Shown here one piece after another: positions 11,138-23,500 of a stretch of 64,000 nucleotides of DNA (the first letter of the stretch is position 1; each line of letters starts with the position of its first letter). Source of the DNA: Homarus americanus. Its lineage: Eukaryota > Arthropoda > Malacostraca > Decapoda > Nephropidae. The translations under genes and the position numbers were made by a program. The DNA is taken from NCBI RefSeq assembly GCF_018991925.1, contig NW_024725489.1, positions 6,138,726 to 6,202,725 on the forward strand. The letters are read 5' to 3'. The notes below the pieces were generated by a model, which had not been told where the DNA came from, searched no databases, and saw only the letters and a list, made by a program, of their open reading frames with translations.

Positions 11138-14100
11138 CTGTCTCTCTTCTCTGTCTTTGTATATATTGTGTGTGTGTGTGTGTCAGTGTGTGTGTCAATG
11201 GAGTTCTTAAAATAACATTGATCTCTTAAGTTCACTAATCACTTACAAGTACCAGCCATTATTTAAGATATAATTAACTCTATTAGTGGTTTTGTGGCCG
11301 AGTGACTTCTTCACTCACATTATGTCCGGAGCACTCTTAGTCCACCCAGTTGTAATTAGGTACCTAACTTTACGGGTAAGGAGGTGAAGACAGTCGAGTG
11401 CAGTGCCGGTCACGCTGCCTCCCTGCGTACTGAAGGCTTCGTACACAGTGAGCTATATTTACGCTGTTCCTAATGTGCAGTCATGCCTATGGGATCCACT
11501 GTCAAGTCTTGTCAGCTCATTACCCACTGATCTATTGAAGTAACTACAATGAGGCTTCTGTAACTCCTGATATACTCAGAGGGTTAAGTCATCATCGTTC
11601 TTATACGGCCGAGTCATTGTAATCAGGCAATTGAATCATCATACTCAAGTGGTTAGGTAGAATTCCCTATTTTGGGCACTGGATGAGGCGTCTCTCTCCT
11701 TGCACTGATACACTGATACACATATATTCGTACTTAGTGGAACAGGTAAATAAAAACCTCAGTATATTTCGTGATCTGAGACATAACTGTATGGCATTGG
11801 AGTGACTGTTTACTCCCAATCGTGTAAGAACTGTCAGACTGGGACATACTAAGGATCTGAAGTCACCAGTTAGTTAGTCCAAGTGACGAAAGAGTTGAAA
11901 GATTGGTGCATATTGAAGCATTGAAGTCACCAGGAAGAAATAATAGTCCGGTATGTAGTTGGTGATGTCATTTGTTAATTCCACCCGTGATGTGATTGAT
12001 GACATTAGTATACGTACTGAAGGAATGAAATCACCATTAATTTATATACCAATAACATGAATGGTGAAAGATTGGTACTTACATACGCATTGAAATCACC
12101 ATTAATTTATATACCTATAACATGAATGGTGAAAGATTGGTACTTATATACGCATTGAAATCACCAATAATATATCGGTAAGTTACTCAGGCGTTGAAAT
12201 CACCAGCAGTCTAATCTTCACTGACGTTAGAACTGACAAGACTGGTGCTATAGCTGTTACTTAATCACCAAAGTCACCAGGAATTTCTATAACTTATGAT
12301 ACACTCTGTACAATTAGTATTTAAAGGTACATATTAAAGGTAAACTATCTTGAGTGTTTATTCAGGTGAGGACGTCAATAGATCAGGTAAGACTATCAAC
12401 AAATAGCATTCGAGTATAATGTTACAACCTTGATTTTGTTTACATGACTCTCTTTTGTTTATTTTACTTGCAACAACTTAATACTATTTGCTTGGTACAG
12501 TATCTTATTGTCTGTTTGATTGCTTGATACAGTCATTTATAGTTAGTTTGGTGTTTGTGAATGTAGAAGGGAATTATCTTAAACTACAGAACTAAAAGAA
12601 ATTATACAGTAAATTATAGAGGATGATAATTGTAGTTATAAATATATGTAGATAATGATAAGGGGAATATTATTACTATGTAGATGAAGAGAGTATAGAT
12701 GCCTAGATACCAGTGTTCTTAATGAGAGATCAGGTGTGTGTGGTGGAGGTCAGGTGTGTGGGGGAGGTCAGATGTGTGGGGGGAGGGAAGTCAGGTATGT
12801 GAGTGGAGGTCAGGTATGTGAGGGCAGGTTCAGGTGTGTGGGAAGGGAGGTCAGGTGTGTGAGGGAGGTCAGGTGTGAGGGAGGTCAGGTGTTCCTCTCC
12901 CAGCTGAGAAAAAAAGGTCAGAGCTGTCCGTCACACCGTTACCCTACATGGCCCAGGATTATCTCAGGGTCACTTAGGGCAATTCTGGTTACACGAGCCA
13001 AATATATAACCCGGGTATAGAGATAACTACGAGCTCCCTTTATTAAATACAGGTCATGAAATAGTTATTGTATGAATGGAATATATTATTATGGGTTATG
13101 GTATATCCGAATATTAAGCAGCTTAAGGAGGAATTCGTTATCCATGGACCGTATACATACCGGATTTGTGTTTATTATCCGAACACAGGATGGTCAGATA
13201 CAGGAGTGGCTATTGTTTAATTAACCGGATAAAAAAACCGGGTCAGGATCCACTACTCGTGAAAGAAGTAACCTCAGGCAGCATTTGGTCTCGGGTAAGT
13301 ATCTGTCTTAGTAACAGAAGCGATGTTGAGGGAATCGTAAGAGACCCGGTTGAGTTCGGTTCAGTGTTTGTTGTTCGTATATTAAATGGTAATGTATAGT
13401 TGAGGACAATATTACCTGAACAATTGATAGTATCTGGCATGTGAGTGTTTAAGGATCATTTAGTGAAGAGGACTGGAATTTCAACGTATTTTTTGAGATT
13501 TTGTTGTTGTACTAAGGAGTATTTTTTTGTGTTTTGTGGTTCCAATATATGATAAAAAACAGCATAATTAGATATAACGTAATCATATATGACCCCGGAA
13601 GTAGATACCAGATATTGACAAGTGTTTAAAGAGTTCTGTCCGCAACTGTACGTTACTGAAACCAGATAACCGAGTACTACTGCCAAGGAGGTAACAACAA
13701 GACTTTCGGGTCAACAATGGTATGTGGAGATGACCTACCTGCCCCCCCCCCTACCCCCCATCCCCTCCCCCACCCGTCCACCCCTACGGACAGTGACCGC
13801 CAAGTGGATTCAGCGGGTGTAGGGGGCGTGTACCGGGTACTGCAGGCAACCAACAACCCTTCCCCCAGTCATAAATCTGTGACCTCGGGAGCCCGGTATG
13901 GCACGCGTGGGGTCACCTCCTTCACCTCTATTAATCTCAATTTGCATATCTGCGTCAGGTGAGTGTCCGCCCCCTACACGCTGGTCTTGTCACACACTCA
14001 AGCTTCACCTGCCACTCACAGACCTCTCGGTGACTCTACTCTGACCCTCTGTTGTCATCTTGATCTGAGGTTAATTACATACACACACACACCCACACAC

Positions 14101-15529
14101 AAGCAAGGCGGCGACCTTTCTTGACCTAATATAAGTTCTTCTGATCTTTTGTGACCTTAAACGAGGACGATTCAAGAGTTGATTGACCTGACGAGCCAAG
14201 GTAAAGTAAACATAGTGAAGGTGGTATGTACAGTAGGTAGAGGAGGCGCATTTCCTTGACTCGGGGTGCTGGTGATAGAGGGGTGAGGAGGAGGAGAGGT
14301 GTGGAGGAATTTGGAGGGGGTGTGGGGACGATTTGAAGGGAATTGAAGAGGTGTGGAAGAATATAGAGGGATTTGGAGGGGTGTGGAAGGTCGTGAAGGG
14401 GCGCGGAGGGGGTGGAGGAGCATGGAGGGGCGTAAAGAAGCATGAAGGACATAGATGAGCATTGAGGGGCATGAAAGTGTGTGAAGGAGCATGAAGGGCA
14501 TAGGCGAGCATGGTGGGGGCCTGGAGAAAAAAGATTCCCGTAGTTGATGGATGGAAATGGATAGAGGTAGAGATAGAGGGACTGATACAATTAAGATAAG
14601 TGGATGGTCTACGGGTGGACGAGAGTGAATAGTGGATGGTCTACGGGCGGATGAGAGTGGATAGTGGATGGTCTACGGGTGTGCGAGAGTGGATAGTGGA
14701 TAGTCTACAGGTGGATGAATGTAGATAGTGGATAGATGGAAGAAATTAGGATTCCTGGTGATATGAAAAAGTGGATAGGATTGAAAGATAGGAAGTAGAT
14801 AAGAGTGGATAGTTGAAAGGACAGTCAGAGATGTGATAAATGGAGAAGACAGGTAGTCACGATGAAGAAGAAAGTAAGGAAGAAGGAAATGGACAAGAAA
14901 AAGAAGGAAAATAAGAGAAGAGAAAAATAAAAGACGGGAAATAAATAGAAATAGAAAAAATAAAAGAAAAGAGAAATAAGATAAAAAATAAATAAATAAC
15001 TAAGGAAAAAAAAGAAAAGAAGAAAAAAGTCGAAAAAACAAGAATAAAAACAGAAGCAAAGAAACAAAAACAAAATCAGACGAAAAGAAGACAATCAACA
15101 TCTCTTCCTTCTCTCAGACATCATCACTGGAACATGTAAATCAGTGTAAACAAAACCGCAGCTATTGTCTACAGCGTATTGTAAACCAGAGGCAATCAGT
15201 AGCATATCTCACTACACGATCTATGTACCAACGAGCCATAAGTAATGTGTATAGACTATAGAAACTCCCCTAAACTATGACTACTGTTATGTATTTAAAG
15301 GTTTGAATAGTATAAACACTAAATACTCTTCCATTTAGGTGTTTGTGAAGTCTCTTAAATGGGATCTCAGAGTTAGTTACGATGCTCTTTTGTTTTGTGG
15401 GTTCTGTAATGATATTTATTGTATCTTCGAGGCCAAAACTTTATTGTTATGGGTAATTTGGACTCTTGAGGTGATTAAATATGCTTTTTAAGGTTCAATT
15501 CAGGGTTTTATTAGGTTCATTGACCCGCA

Positions 15530-15683
15530 TTGAGGTCTTCTATACATACACAGGTTCTAATAGACACACCATGAGGTCTTCTATACATACTCAGGTTCTA
15601 ATAGACACACCATGAGGTCTTCTATACATACACAGGTTCTAATAGACACACCATGAGGTCTTCTATACATACACAGGTTCTCA
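15530..15683. repeat. 41-bp minisatellite, short allele (4 units)
   Basis: Four units of the same 41-bp repeat as 5534-6193, between the same unique flanks. The loss of about 12 units explains the roughly 506-bp offset change between the two contig copies. Confidence 0.97.
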
Positions 15684-18029
15684 ACACAGTATTGGGCGAC
15701 TATGAACCCATGACCCTGAGCTGCTCTTCCTGTGACTCCTATGGCTAATGTTCCTCCTGACTGAGGTGTGAGAGTATAACTTTATGGCTCATTTAAGATA
15801 TGTAAAAGATTATGGCTAAAAATTATGTCTAAATTGTACTGAAATTCTAAGGTATTTATACTTTCTTTCATCCGTAATTAGAGAGAAATTTTGGGGGGTG
15901 GCTGACTGGTTATAGCACTCGTTTCCTGTTCTAGATGTCACCGGTTCTGACCCGGAACACCTAATTCTACAGTTGGGGAAGTGAAGGAGGTCGAGTTCAC
16001 TTCTTGGTCATACTGTCCCTCACGGGCCAGTCAGTCCTGTGAGACACTTTCACTCTCAAAGGAAAAAGTGAAGTAAAAGTGTTTGAAAATTCAGTCCGTG
16101 GAGTGTAGGTAGCCGGTAGTTAAGAGTCACCTTTGACGTATAGTCTTTTGTTTCGTGTGGGTTTATGAGTACAGTGTTGCCAGGTAGGTGAGACGCCCGT
16201 GTCTGAGTGTAAGTTATACACGGTAGTTAATAAACAAGTAAAATACGACCTTTGAATTGATAATACTGAGCCTTGTTCAGGTAGATGGCGCAGTGCCTCT
16301 TTTGTTTATCTTTGACGTATGGGTGTAGTGTTGCCACACCTCCGCCTAGGAAGATGAGAGGCAGTAACCCCCGACAACCTTGGTAAAGAGTACTTTTCAG
16401 TTGGTAACACTGGCTCCTGTACAGGTAGATGACGCAATGTCTTCCCTTCTGTTTATCACTGATTTATGGATGCAGTGTTACCAGGACTTATTGTAGGGAG
16501 ATGCGACACTAACATAGGGGTATGACGTTAGCATTCTGGTGAACTATAACTTTCGGCATTGGCAACAACTGTTTTGGCAACGATAGGTGACACAATATCT
16601 CTTCCTTTTGTTTAATTTTATGGTTCATGAGGACAGTGTTACCAGAGCCTCGAGCAGGGAGATGAGCTGTTCAGTAGTGGCTTACAAACTGGAGAGAGGG
16701 AGGGGTGAGGTGGAAGGGGGAGGGTGAGGTGGTGAGGTGGAAGGGAGGGAGGGGTGAGGTGCAGAGGTGAGGAGGGAGGGAGGGGTGAGGTGGAAGGGGG
16801 GGAGGTGGAAGGGGGAGGGAGGGTGAGGTGGAAGGGGGGAGGGGTGAGGTGGAAGGGAGGGTGAGGTAGGGAGAGGGAGGGTGAGGTGGAAGGGAGGGAG
16901 GGGGGTGAGGTGGAAGGGGGGAGGGTGAGGTGGAAGGGGAGGTAGGGGGGTGGGGTGGGAAGGGGGAGGGTGAGGTGGAAGGGGAGGGAGGGGTGAGGTG
17001 GAAGGGAGGGAGGGTGAGGTGGAAGGGGAGGGGGGAGGGAGTGAGGGTGGAAGGGGAGGGAGGGGTGAGGTGGAAGGGGGAGGGAGGGGTGAGGTGTGGA
17101 GGGGAGGGAGGTGGGAGGGAGGGTGAGGTGGAAGGAGGGAGGTGGGGTGGAAGGGAGGTGGGGTGGAAGGGGAGGGAGGGGTGGGGTGCAGGATAGAGGG
17201 TTGAGGGTACAGAGAGAGAGAGGGGTGAGGTGCAGGATAGAAGGAGGTGAGGTGGAAGGGAGGGAGGGGTGAGGTGCAGGACAGAGGGAGGGTTGAGGTG
17301 CAGGAGAGGGAGGGGTGAGGTGGAAGGGAGGGAGGTGGTGAGGTGCAGGATAGGGGAGGGTGAGGTGGAAAGGAAGAAGAAAGGGTGAAGTGAAGGAGAC
17401 AGGAGTGTGTGAGTATAAGGGTGAGGGCAGAATGAGGGTGAAAAGGGAGTAGTGGCGTGGATTGCAAAGAGAGCTGAGGAGTAGTAAGGGGGCATGGATG
17501 ACGTGGGGGAGGAGATGGGGAGGGAAGGGGAGTGAGAGAAAGTAGACGAGGAGAGAGGGCGGGGGGATAATAAATAGAGTGAATGACATTGAGGGAGTGA
17601 GGGACGGAGGAGGGTGAAGGGGGTGAAATGTGGGGGGTGGAGGTGAATGAGTGGGCTAGTGGAGGGATCTAGGATGAGGGGCGAGGGGAAAGGCTATGGC
17701 ATAAGGGGGCGTGTGAGGGTTCTGCGTAAGGGAGGTGTGTGGGAGGGGCGTGTTTACGGGCGTGTTGGAGGATATAAAGGGATTATGTGATGGGGCGTGT
17801 GAGGAGGGAGGCGTGTGAGGAGGAGGCGTGTGGGAAGGCGTGTGGGGGCGTGTGAGGGAGGCGTGTAAGGAGGCGTGTGAGAGAAGGCGTGGAGGAGGAG
17901 GAGGCGTGTAAGGAAGGCGTGTGAGAGAGGGAGGAAGAAGATGTGTGGGAGGGGAGTACAAGGGGGGCATACGAGGGGCGTGTGAAGTGTGGCATGTGAG
18001 GAAGACGTACGAGGCGTGCGTAGGGAAGT

Positions 18030-19036
18030 CCAGGAGGGTCCTGGGGGGGAAGGGGGGCACCGGTCACCATTGGGAAAGTACCCGGGGGCTCACCCACCCC
18101 TGAGAGGGTCCCTGGGGCCGTCACCGCCCTTAAAAGGCCCCTGTGGGCGCCGCTGCCGCTGGCTGAGCCCCCAGCGGCTCTAAAGCCCCAGAAGGGCCCC
18201 CTGGGCTCAACGCCCCTGTGGGAGGGTCCCTGAGGGCACCACCGCCCCTGGAAGGGTCGCTGGGGGCTCCTCTTCCCTTGGGAGGGCCCCTGGGGGCGCC
18301 GTGAACCCTGAGAGGGTTCCCTGGGGGCTCCGCCGTCGCTGGGACGGCCCATTTCATGAGGGGGGGGGGGGGATGTACTCCCAGGGGACTTCCCAAAGGC
18401 GGTGGAGACCCCAGGGGCCCTCCCAGGGTGCTCTAACAGGGGCGGTGGCATTCCCAGGGTAGCTCCCAGGGGCGACTGTGCCCCCAGCGGCCCTACCAAA
18501 TGAAGAGGTGCCCCCAAAGATCCTCCCAAGGGCAGTCGCGACCCCGAGGTCCTTGTCAGGGGCCCTGCCAGGGGCTGTGCCGACCCAGGGTCCACTTCCA
18601 TGGGACATGGCGCCCCCATGGGCCGTTCCAAGGGCGGCGGCACCACCAAGACCCTCCCAAAATTGGCGGGGCTCCCAGGTGACTTGCCAGGGGATTTAGC
18701 ACCCCCAGCGCCTTTTCCAGGGGCAGCGGCGTTCCCAGGGGCCCTCCCAAAGGTGGCAGAGCCCCCAGGGGCTCTATTAGAGGCGTCCCCTCAAAGGGAT
18801 CCAATAGCTTCCTTGGTTGTGGTGTCGTACATATTGCATACGTCCAGCAATCCCTTACTTAACTGTGATTGGTGGACTAAAATGTAAATATACCAAATAA
18901 CAGCCAATAGGAGAACAGAGCAGTCAGTCAGCACAACACCCCAACTTATGTTTTCCTGTTCGATATTTATTCTCCTTTGCATTGTTCATGAGGAAGATGA
19001 TACTGGAAATGTTGTGGGCGGTGTATTTATTTAACG
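18030..19036. repeat. Diverged edge unit of the satellite array
   Basis: The GC domain (18030-18806) keeps the 30-bp rhythm but aligns only loosely to inner units, while its core (18807-19036) differs by few bases, for example gcatacgtccagc and aaatataccaaat where inner units have gcgtacgaacagc and aaatccaccaaat. This is the usual picture at the end of a homogenising array and marks its true left boundary. Confidence 0.85.
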
Positions 19037-20276
19037 TCATATCTCCCATTGTTCTAAATAGTGCAGAACCAACTGCCCCAGGGGCCCTACGGGGTCAGCA
19101 TTCCCTGGAGCCCTCCCATTTGCCCTAACAGGTGCGACGCTCGCAAGGGCATTCCCAGGGGCAACAGAGCACCCAGCGGCCCTTCCACGAGCAGTGGCTT
19201 CCCCAAGGGCCCAACTTAGGGTTGCCGGCGCTCCCCGGGCCCCTCTCAGGGGCAACGGCGCCCCCAGGGGTCCCTGTCAGGGGCTGTGGTATCCTCAGGG
19301 CCTCTTCCAGAGGCTCTGGCGTCCCCAGGGCCCTCCTAGGGGCGGCGGCGCTCCCTGGGACATTCCCAAGAGCAGCGGGTCGTCTGGGGCTCTCCTTAGG
19401 GGTGGATATGCTCTCCTGGACCCTCTCAGGGGCAGCGACGCCCCAAGGGACCCATGACATGGGCTGTGACGTCCCAAGCGGCCCTATTAAGGGCAATGGC
19501 GCCCAGGGGTCCTTCCAGTGGCGTGGACGCTCCCAAGGGACCTCCCAGATGCTGAGGTGGTACTAGGAGCCCTCACAAGGGTGGCGGCGCCTTTAGGAGC
19601 CCTACCACAGGAGGCGGGTTCTCCTTAGGGGTGGCGGCGATCCCAGGGACCCTGCCAGGGGCAGTGGCGCCCCCAATGTCCCACCATTGGCCGGCGAACC
19701 TGCAAGGACCCTCCCAGGGGTGGTGATGGCCCCAAGAGCCTTCCAGGGGCGACGGCGCACCCGGGGGCCTTACCAGGGACGGCAGCACCTCCATGGGCCC
19801 TCTCTATGGGTGGCAACGTCCCTAGAGGCCCTTTTCAAGGCCGGCGGTGCCTCCAAAGACCCTCCCAAGGGCAGTCGTGACCCCAAGGGCCCTGCCAGGG
19901 GCGGCGACGCTCCCAGGAGCCCTGCCTGGGGCGGCATCGCCTGCAAGGGCACTTTCAGGGAAGGTGGAGCCCCAATAGGCCCTGCCAGAGGCTGTAGCAC
20001 TCCCAAGGCCTCTTCCAGGGGCTGTGGCGCCCCCAGGTCTCTCTCAGGAGCAGCGGCGCCCTCAAGGGCCCTCCCAAAAGCGGCGGATCCCTTAGGGGCC
20101 CTACCATTAGCTGTGGCACCCCCAGGACCTCTTCCAGGAACTGTGGAGTCCCCCGTGCCCTCCCAAGGGCGGCGGCGCCCCCTGGGGCCCTCCCACGGTT
20201 GGTGGGGCTCCCAGGGGCCCTCCCAGAGGCGGCGGCGATCCCAGGGGCCCTATTAGAGGCGGCCCCTCGCAGGATC

Positions 20277-20562
20277 CCTTTTGCTTCCTTGGTTGTGGTG
20301 TCGTACATATTGCGTACGAACAGCAATCCCTTACTTAACTGTGATTGGTGGACTAAAATGTAAATCCACCAAATAACAGCCAATAGGAGAACAGAGCAGT
20401 CAGTCAGCATAACACCCCAACTTATGTTTTCCTGTTCGATATTTATTCTCCTTCACATTGTTCATGAGGAAGATGATACTGGAAATGTTGTGGGCGGTGT
20501 ATTTATTTAACGTCATATCTCCCATTGTTCTAAATAGTGCAGAACCAACTGCCCCAGGGGCC
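20277..20562. repeat. Example of the conserved core between satellite units
   Basis: A core free of subrepeats, from ttttgcttccttggttgtgg to gcagaaccaactgcccc. It holds an imperfect stem-loop (attggtgga, 12-nt loop, tccaccaaat), two CCAAT boxes in opposite orientation (gattggtgg and agccaatagg), an AT-rich tgtatttatttaacgtcat, and a CRE-like half site (acgtcat). Across the units I see only a few substitutions, far fewer than in the GC domain. Whether it acts as a promoter, an origin or nothing is unknown. Confidence 0.7.
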
Positions 20563-23500
20563 CTACGGGGTCAGCACTCCCTGGAGCCCTCCCATTTGCC
20601 CTAACAGGTGCGGCGCTCGCAGGGGCATTCCCAGGGGCAACAGCGCACCCAGCGGCCCTTCCAGGGGCAGTGGCTTCCCCAAGGGCCCAACTTAGGGGTG
20701 CCGGCGCTCCCCGGGGCCCTCTCAGGGGCAACGGCGGCCACAGGTGTCCCTGTCAGGGGCTGTGGTATCCTCAGGGCCTATTCCAGAGGGTCTGGCGTCC
20801 GCAGGGTCCTCCTAGGCGCGGCGGCGCCCCGTGGGGCCCTCCCAAGGGCAGCAGGGCCCCTGGGGCTCTCCTTTGGGGTGGAGAAGCTCTCCTGGACCCT
20901 CTCAAGGGCAGCGACGCCCCAAGGGGCCCCTGACATGGGCTGTGACGTCTCAAGGGGCCCTATTAGGGCGATGGCGCCCCAGGAGTCTTCCAAGGGGCGT
21001 GGACGCTCCCAAGGGACCTCCCAGATGCTGAGGCGGTACTAGGAGCCCTCACAAGGGTGGCGGCGTCTTTAGGGGCCCTACCACGGGAGGCGGGTCCTCC
21101 TTAGGGGTGGCGGCAATCCCAGGGACCCTGCCAGGGGCAGTGGCCCCCCCCAGGGGCCATCCCACGGGTGGGGGCGCCCCCAAAGTCCCACCATTGGCCG
21201 GCGAACCTGCAAGGACCCTCCCAGGGGTGGTGGTGGCCCCACGAGCCTTCCAGGGGCGACGGCGCACCCGGGGGCCTTACCAGGGACGGCAGCACCCCCA
21301 TGGGCCCTCTCTATGGGTGGCAACGTCCCTAGAGGCCCTTTTCAAGGCCGGCGGTGCCTCCAAAGACCCTCCCAAGGGCAGTCGTGACCCCAAGGGCCCT
21401 GCCAGGGGCGGCGACGCTCCCAGGAGCCCTGCCTGGGGCGGCATCGCCTGCAAGGGCACTTTCAGGGAAGGTGGAGCCCCAATAGGCCCTGCCAGAGGCT
21501 GTAGCACTCCCAAGGCCTCTTCCAGGGGCTGTGGCGCCCCCAGGTCTCTCTCAGGAGCAGCGGCGCCCTCAAGGGCCCTCCCAAAAGCGGCGGATCCCTT
21601 AGGGGCCCTACCATTAGCTGTGGCACCCCCAGGACCTCTTCCAGGAACTGTGGAGTCCCCCGTGCCCTCCCAAGGGCGGCGGCGCCCCCTGGGGCCCTCC
21701 CACGGTTGGTGGGGCTCCCAGGGGCCCTCCCAGAGGCGGTGGCGATCCCAGGGGCCCTATTAGAGGCGGCCCCTCACAGGATCCCTTTTGCTTCCTTAGT
21801 TGTGGTGTCGTACATATTGCGTCCGAACAGCAATCCCTTACTTAACTGTGATTGGTGGACTAAAATGTAAATCCACCAAATAACAGCCAATAGGAGAACA
21901 GAGCAGTCAGTCAGCATCACACCCCAACTTATGTTTTCCTGTTCGATATTTATTCTCCTTCACATTGTTCATGAGGAAGATGATACTGGAAATGTTGTGG
22001 GCGGTGTATTTATTTAACGTCATATCTCCCATTGTTCTAAATAGTGCAGAACCAACTGCCCCAGGGGCCATACAGGGTCAGCACTCCCTGGAGCCCTCCC
22101 ATTTGCCCTAACAGGTGCGGCGCTCGCAGGGGCATTCCCAGGGGCAACAGCGCACCCAGCGGCCCTTCCAGGGGCAGTGGCTTCCCCAAGTGCCCAACTT
22201 AGGGGTGCCGGCGCTCCCCGGGGCCCTCTCAGGGGCAACGGCGGCCACAGGTGTCCCTGTCAGGAGCTGTGGTATCCTCAGGGCCTATTCCAGAGGGTCT
22301 GGCGTCTGCAGGGTCCTCCTAGGCGCGGGGGCGCCCCGTGGGGCCCTCCCAAGGGCAGCAGGGCCCCTGGGGCTCTCCTTTGGGGTGGAGAAGCTCTCCT
22401 GGACCCTCTCAAGGGCAGCGACGCCCCAAGGGGCCCCTGACATGGGCTGTGACGTCTCAAGGGGCCCTATTAGGGCGATGGCGCACCAGGAGTCTTCCAA
22501 GGGGCGTGGACGCTCCCAAGGGACCTCCCAGATGCTAAGGCGATACTAGGAGCCCTCACAAGGGTGGCGGCGTCTTTAGGGGCCCTACCACGGGAGGCGG
22601 GTCCTCCTTAGGGGTGGCGGCAATCCCAGGGACCCTGCCAGGGTGCAGTGGCCCCCCAGAACCATACCATGGGTGGGGGCGCTGAGAATCCACCATTGTG
22701 GGCAGACCTGGGGTCCTCCCAGGGTGGTGGTGGCCCCCACCTGAGCCTTCCAGGGGCGGCGTGGCGCAGGTGCCACCAGGGATGGGCACTTTGGGCCTCT
22801 GGGTGGCAGCATCCTAGAGAGACCCTTTTCAGGAGCTGGCAGTGCTCAGGCCTCAGGGCAGTCGTGACCCAAGGGCTGCCAAGTGGCGCTCCCAGGGCCT
22901 GCCTGGGGCGGCATCGCCTGCAGGGGCTTTCAGGGAAGGTGGAGCCCCAATAGGCCCTGCCAGAAGCTGTAGCACTCCCAAGGCCTCTTACAGGGGCTGT
23001 GGCGTCCCCAGGTCTCTCTCAGGAGCAGCGGCGCCCTCAAGGGCCCTCCCAAAAGCGGTGGATCCCTTAGGGGCCCTACCATTAGCTGTGGCACCCCCAG
23101 GACCTCTTCCAGGAACTGTGGAGTCCCCCGTGCCCTCCCAAGGGCGGCGGCGCCCCCTGGTGCCCTCCCACGGTTGGTGGGGCTCCCAGGGGCCTTCCCA
23201 GAGGCGGCGGCGATCCCAGGGGCCCTATTAGAGGTCGCCCCTCGCAGGATCCCTTTTGCTTCCTTGGTTGTGGTGTCGTACATATTGCGTACGAACAGCA
23301 ATCCCTTACTTAACTGTGATTGGTGGACTAAAATGTAAATCCACCAAATAACAGCCAATAGGAGAACAGAGCAGTCAGTCAGCATAACACCCCAACTTAT
23401 GTTTTCCTGTTCGATATTTATTCTCCTTCACATTGTTCATGAGGAAGATGATACTGGAAATGTTGTGGGCGGTGTATTTATTTAACGTCATATCTCCCAT

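Larger units (their letters stand above)
9936..18806. repeat. Contig B copy of the 1-9316 sequence
   Basis: Second copy of the contig A sequence. The offset is 9935 at the left edge, 9996 after the TG microsatellite, about 9994 near 4831/14825, and about 9489 after the 41-bp minisatellite, so nearly all the length difference lies in tandem repeats. Because this copy continues into the satellite array while contig A stops at a fixed-length gap, it is the more complete version. Confidence 0.95.

Noticed and set aside
1..18806. True biological 9-kb tandem segmental duplication
   Set aside because: Not excluded, but placement at a fixed 100-N gap and allele-like differences make an assembly overlap much more likely.
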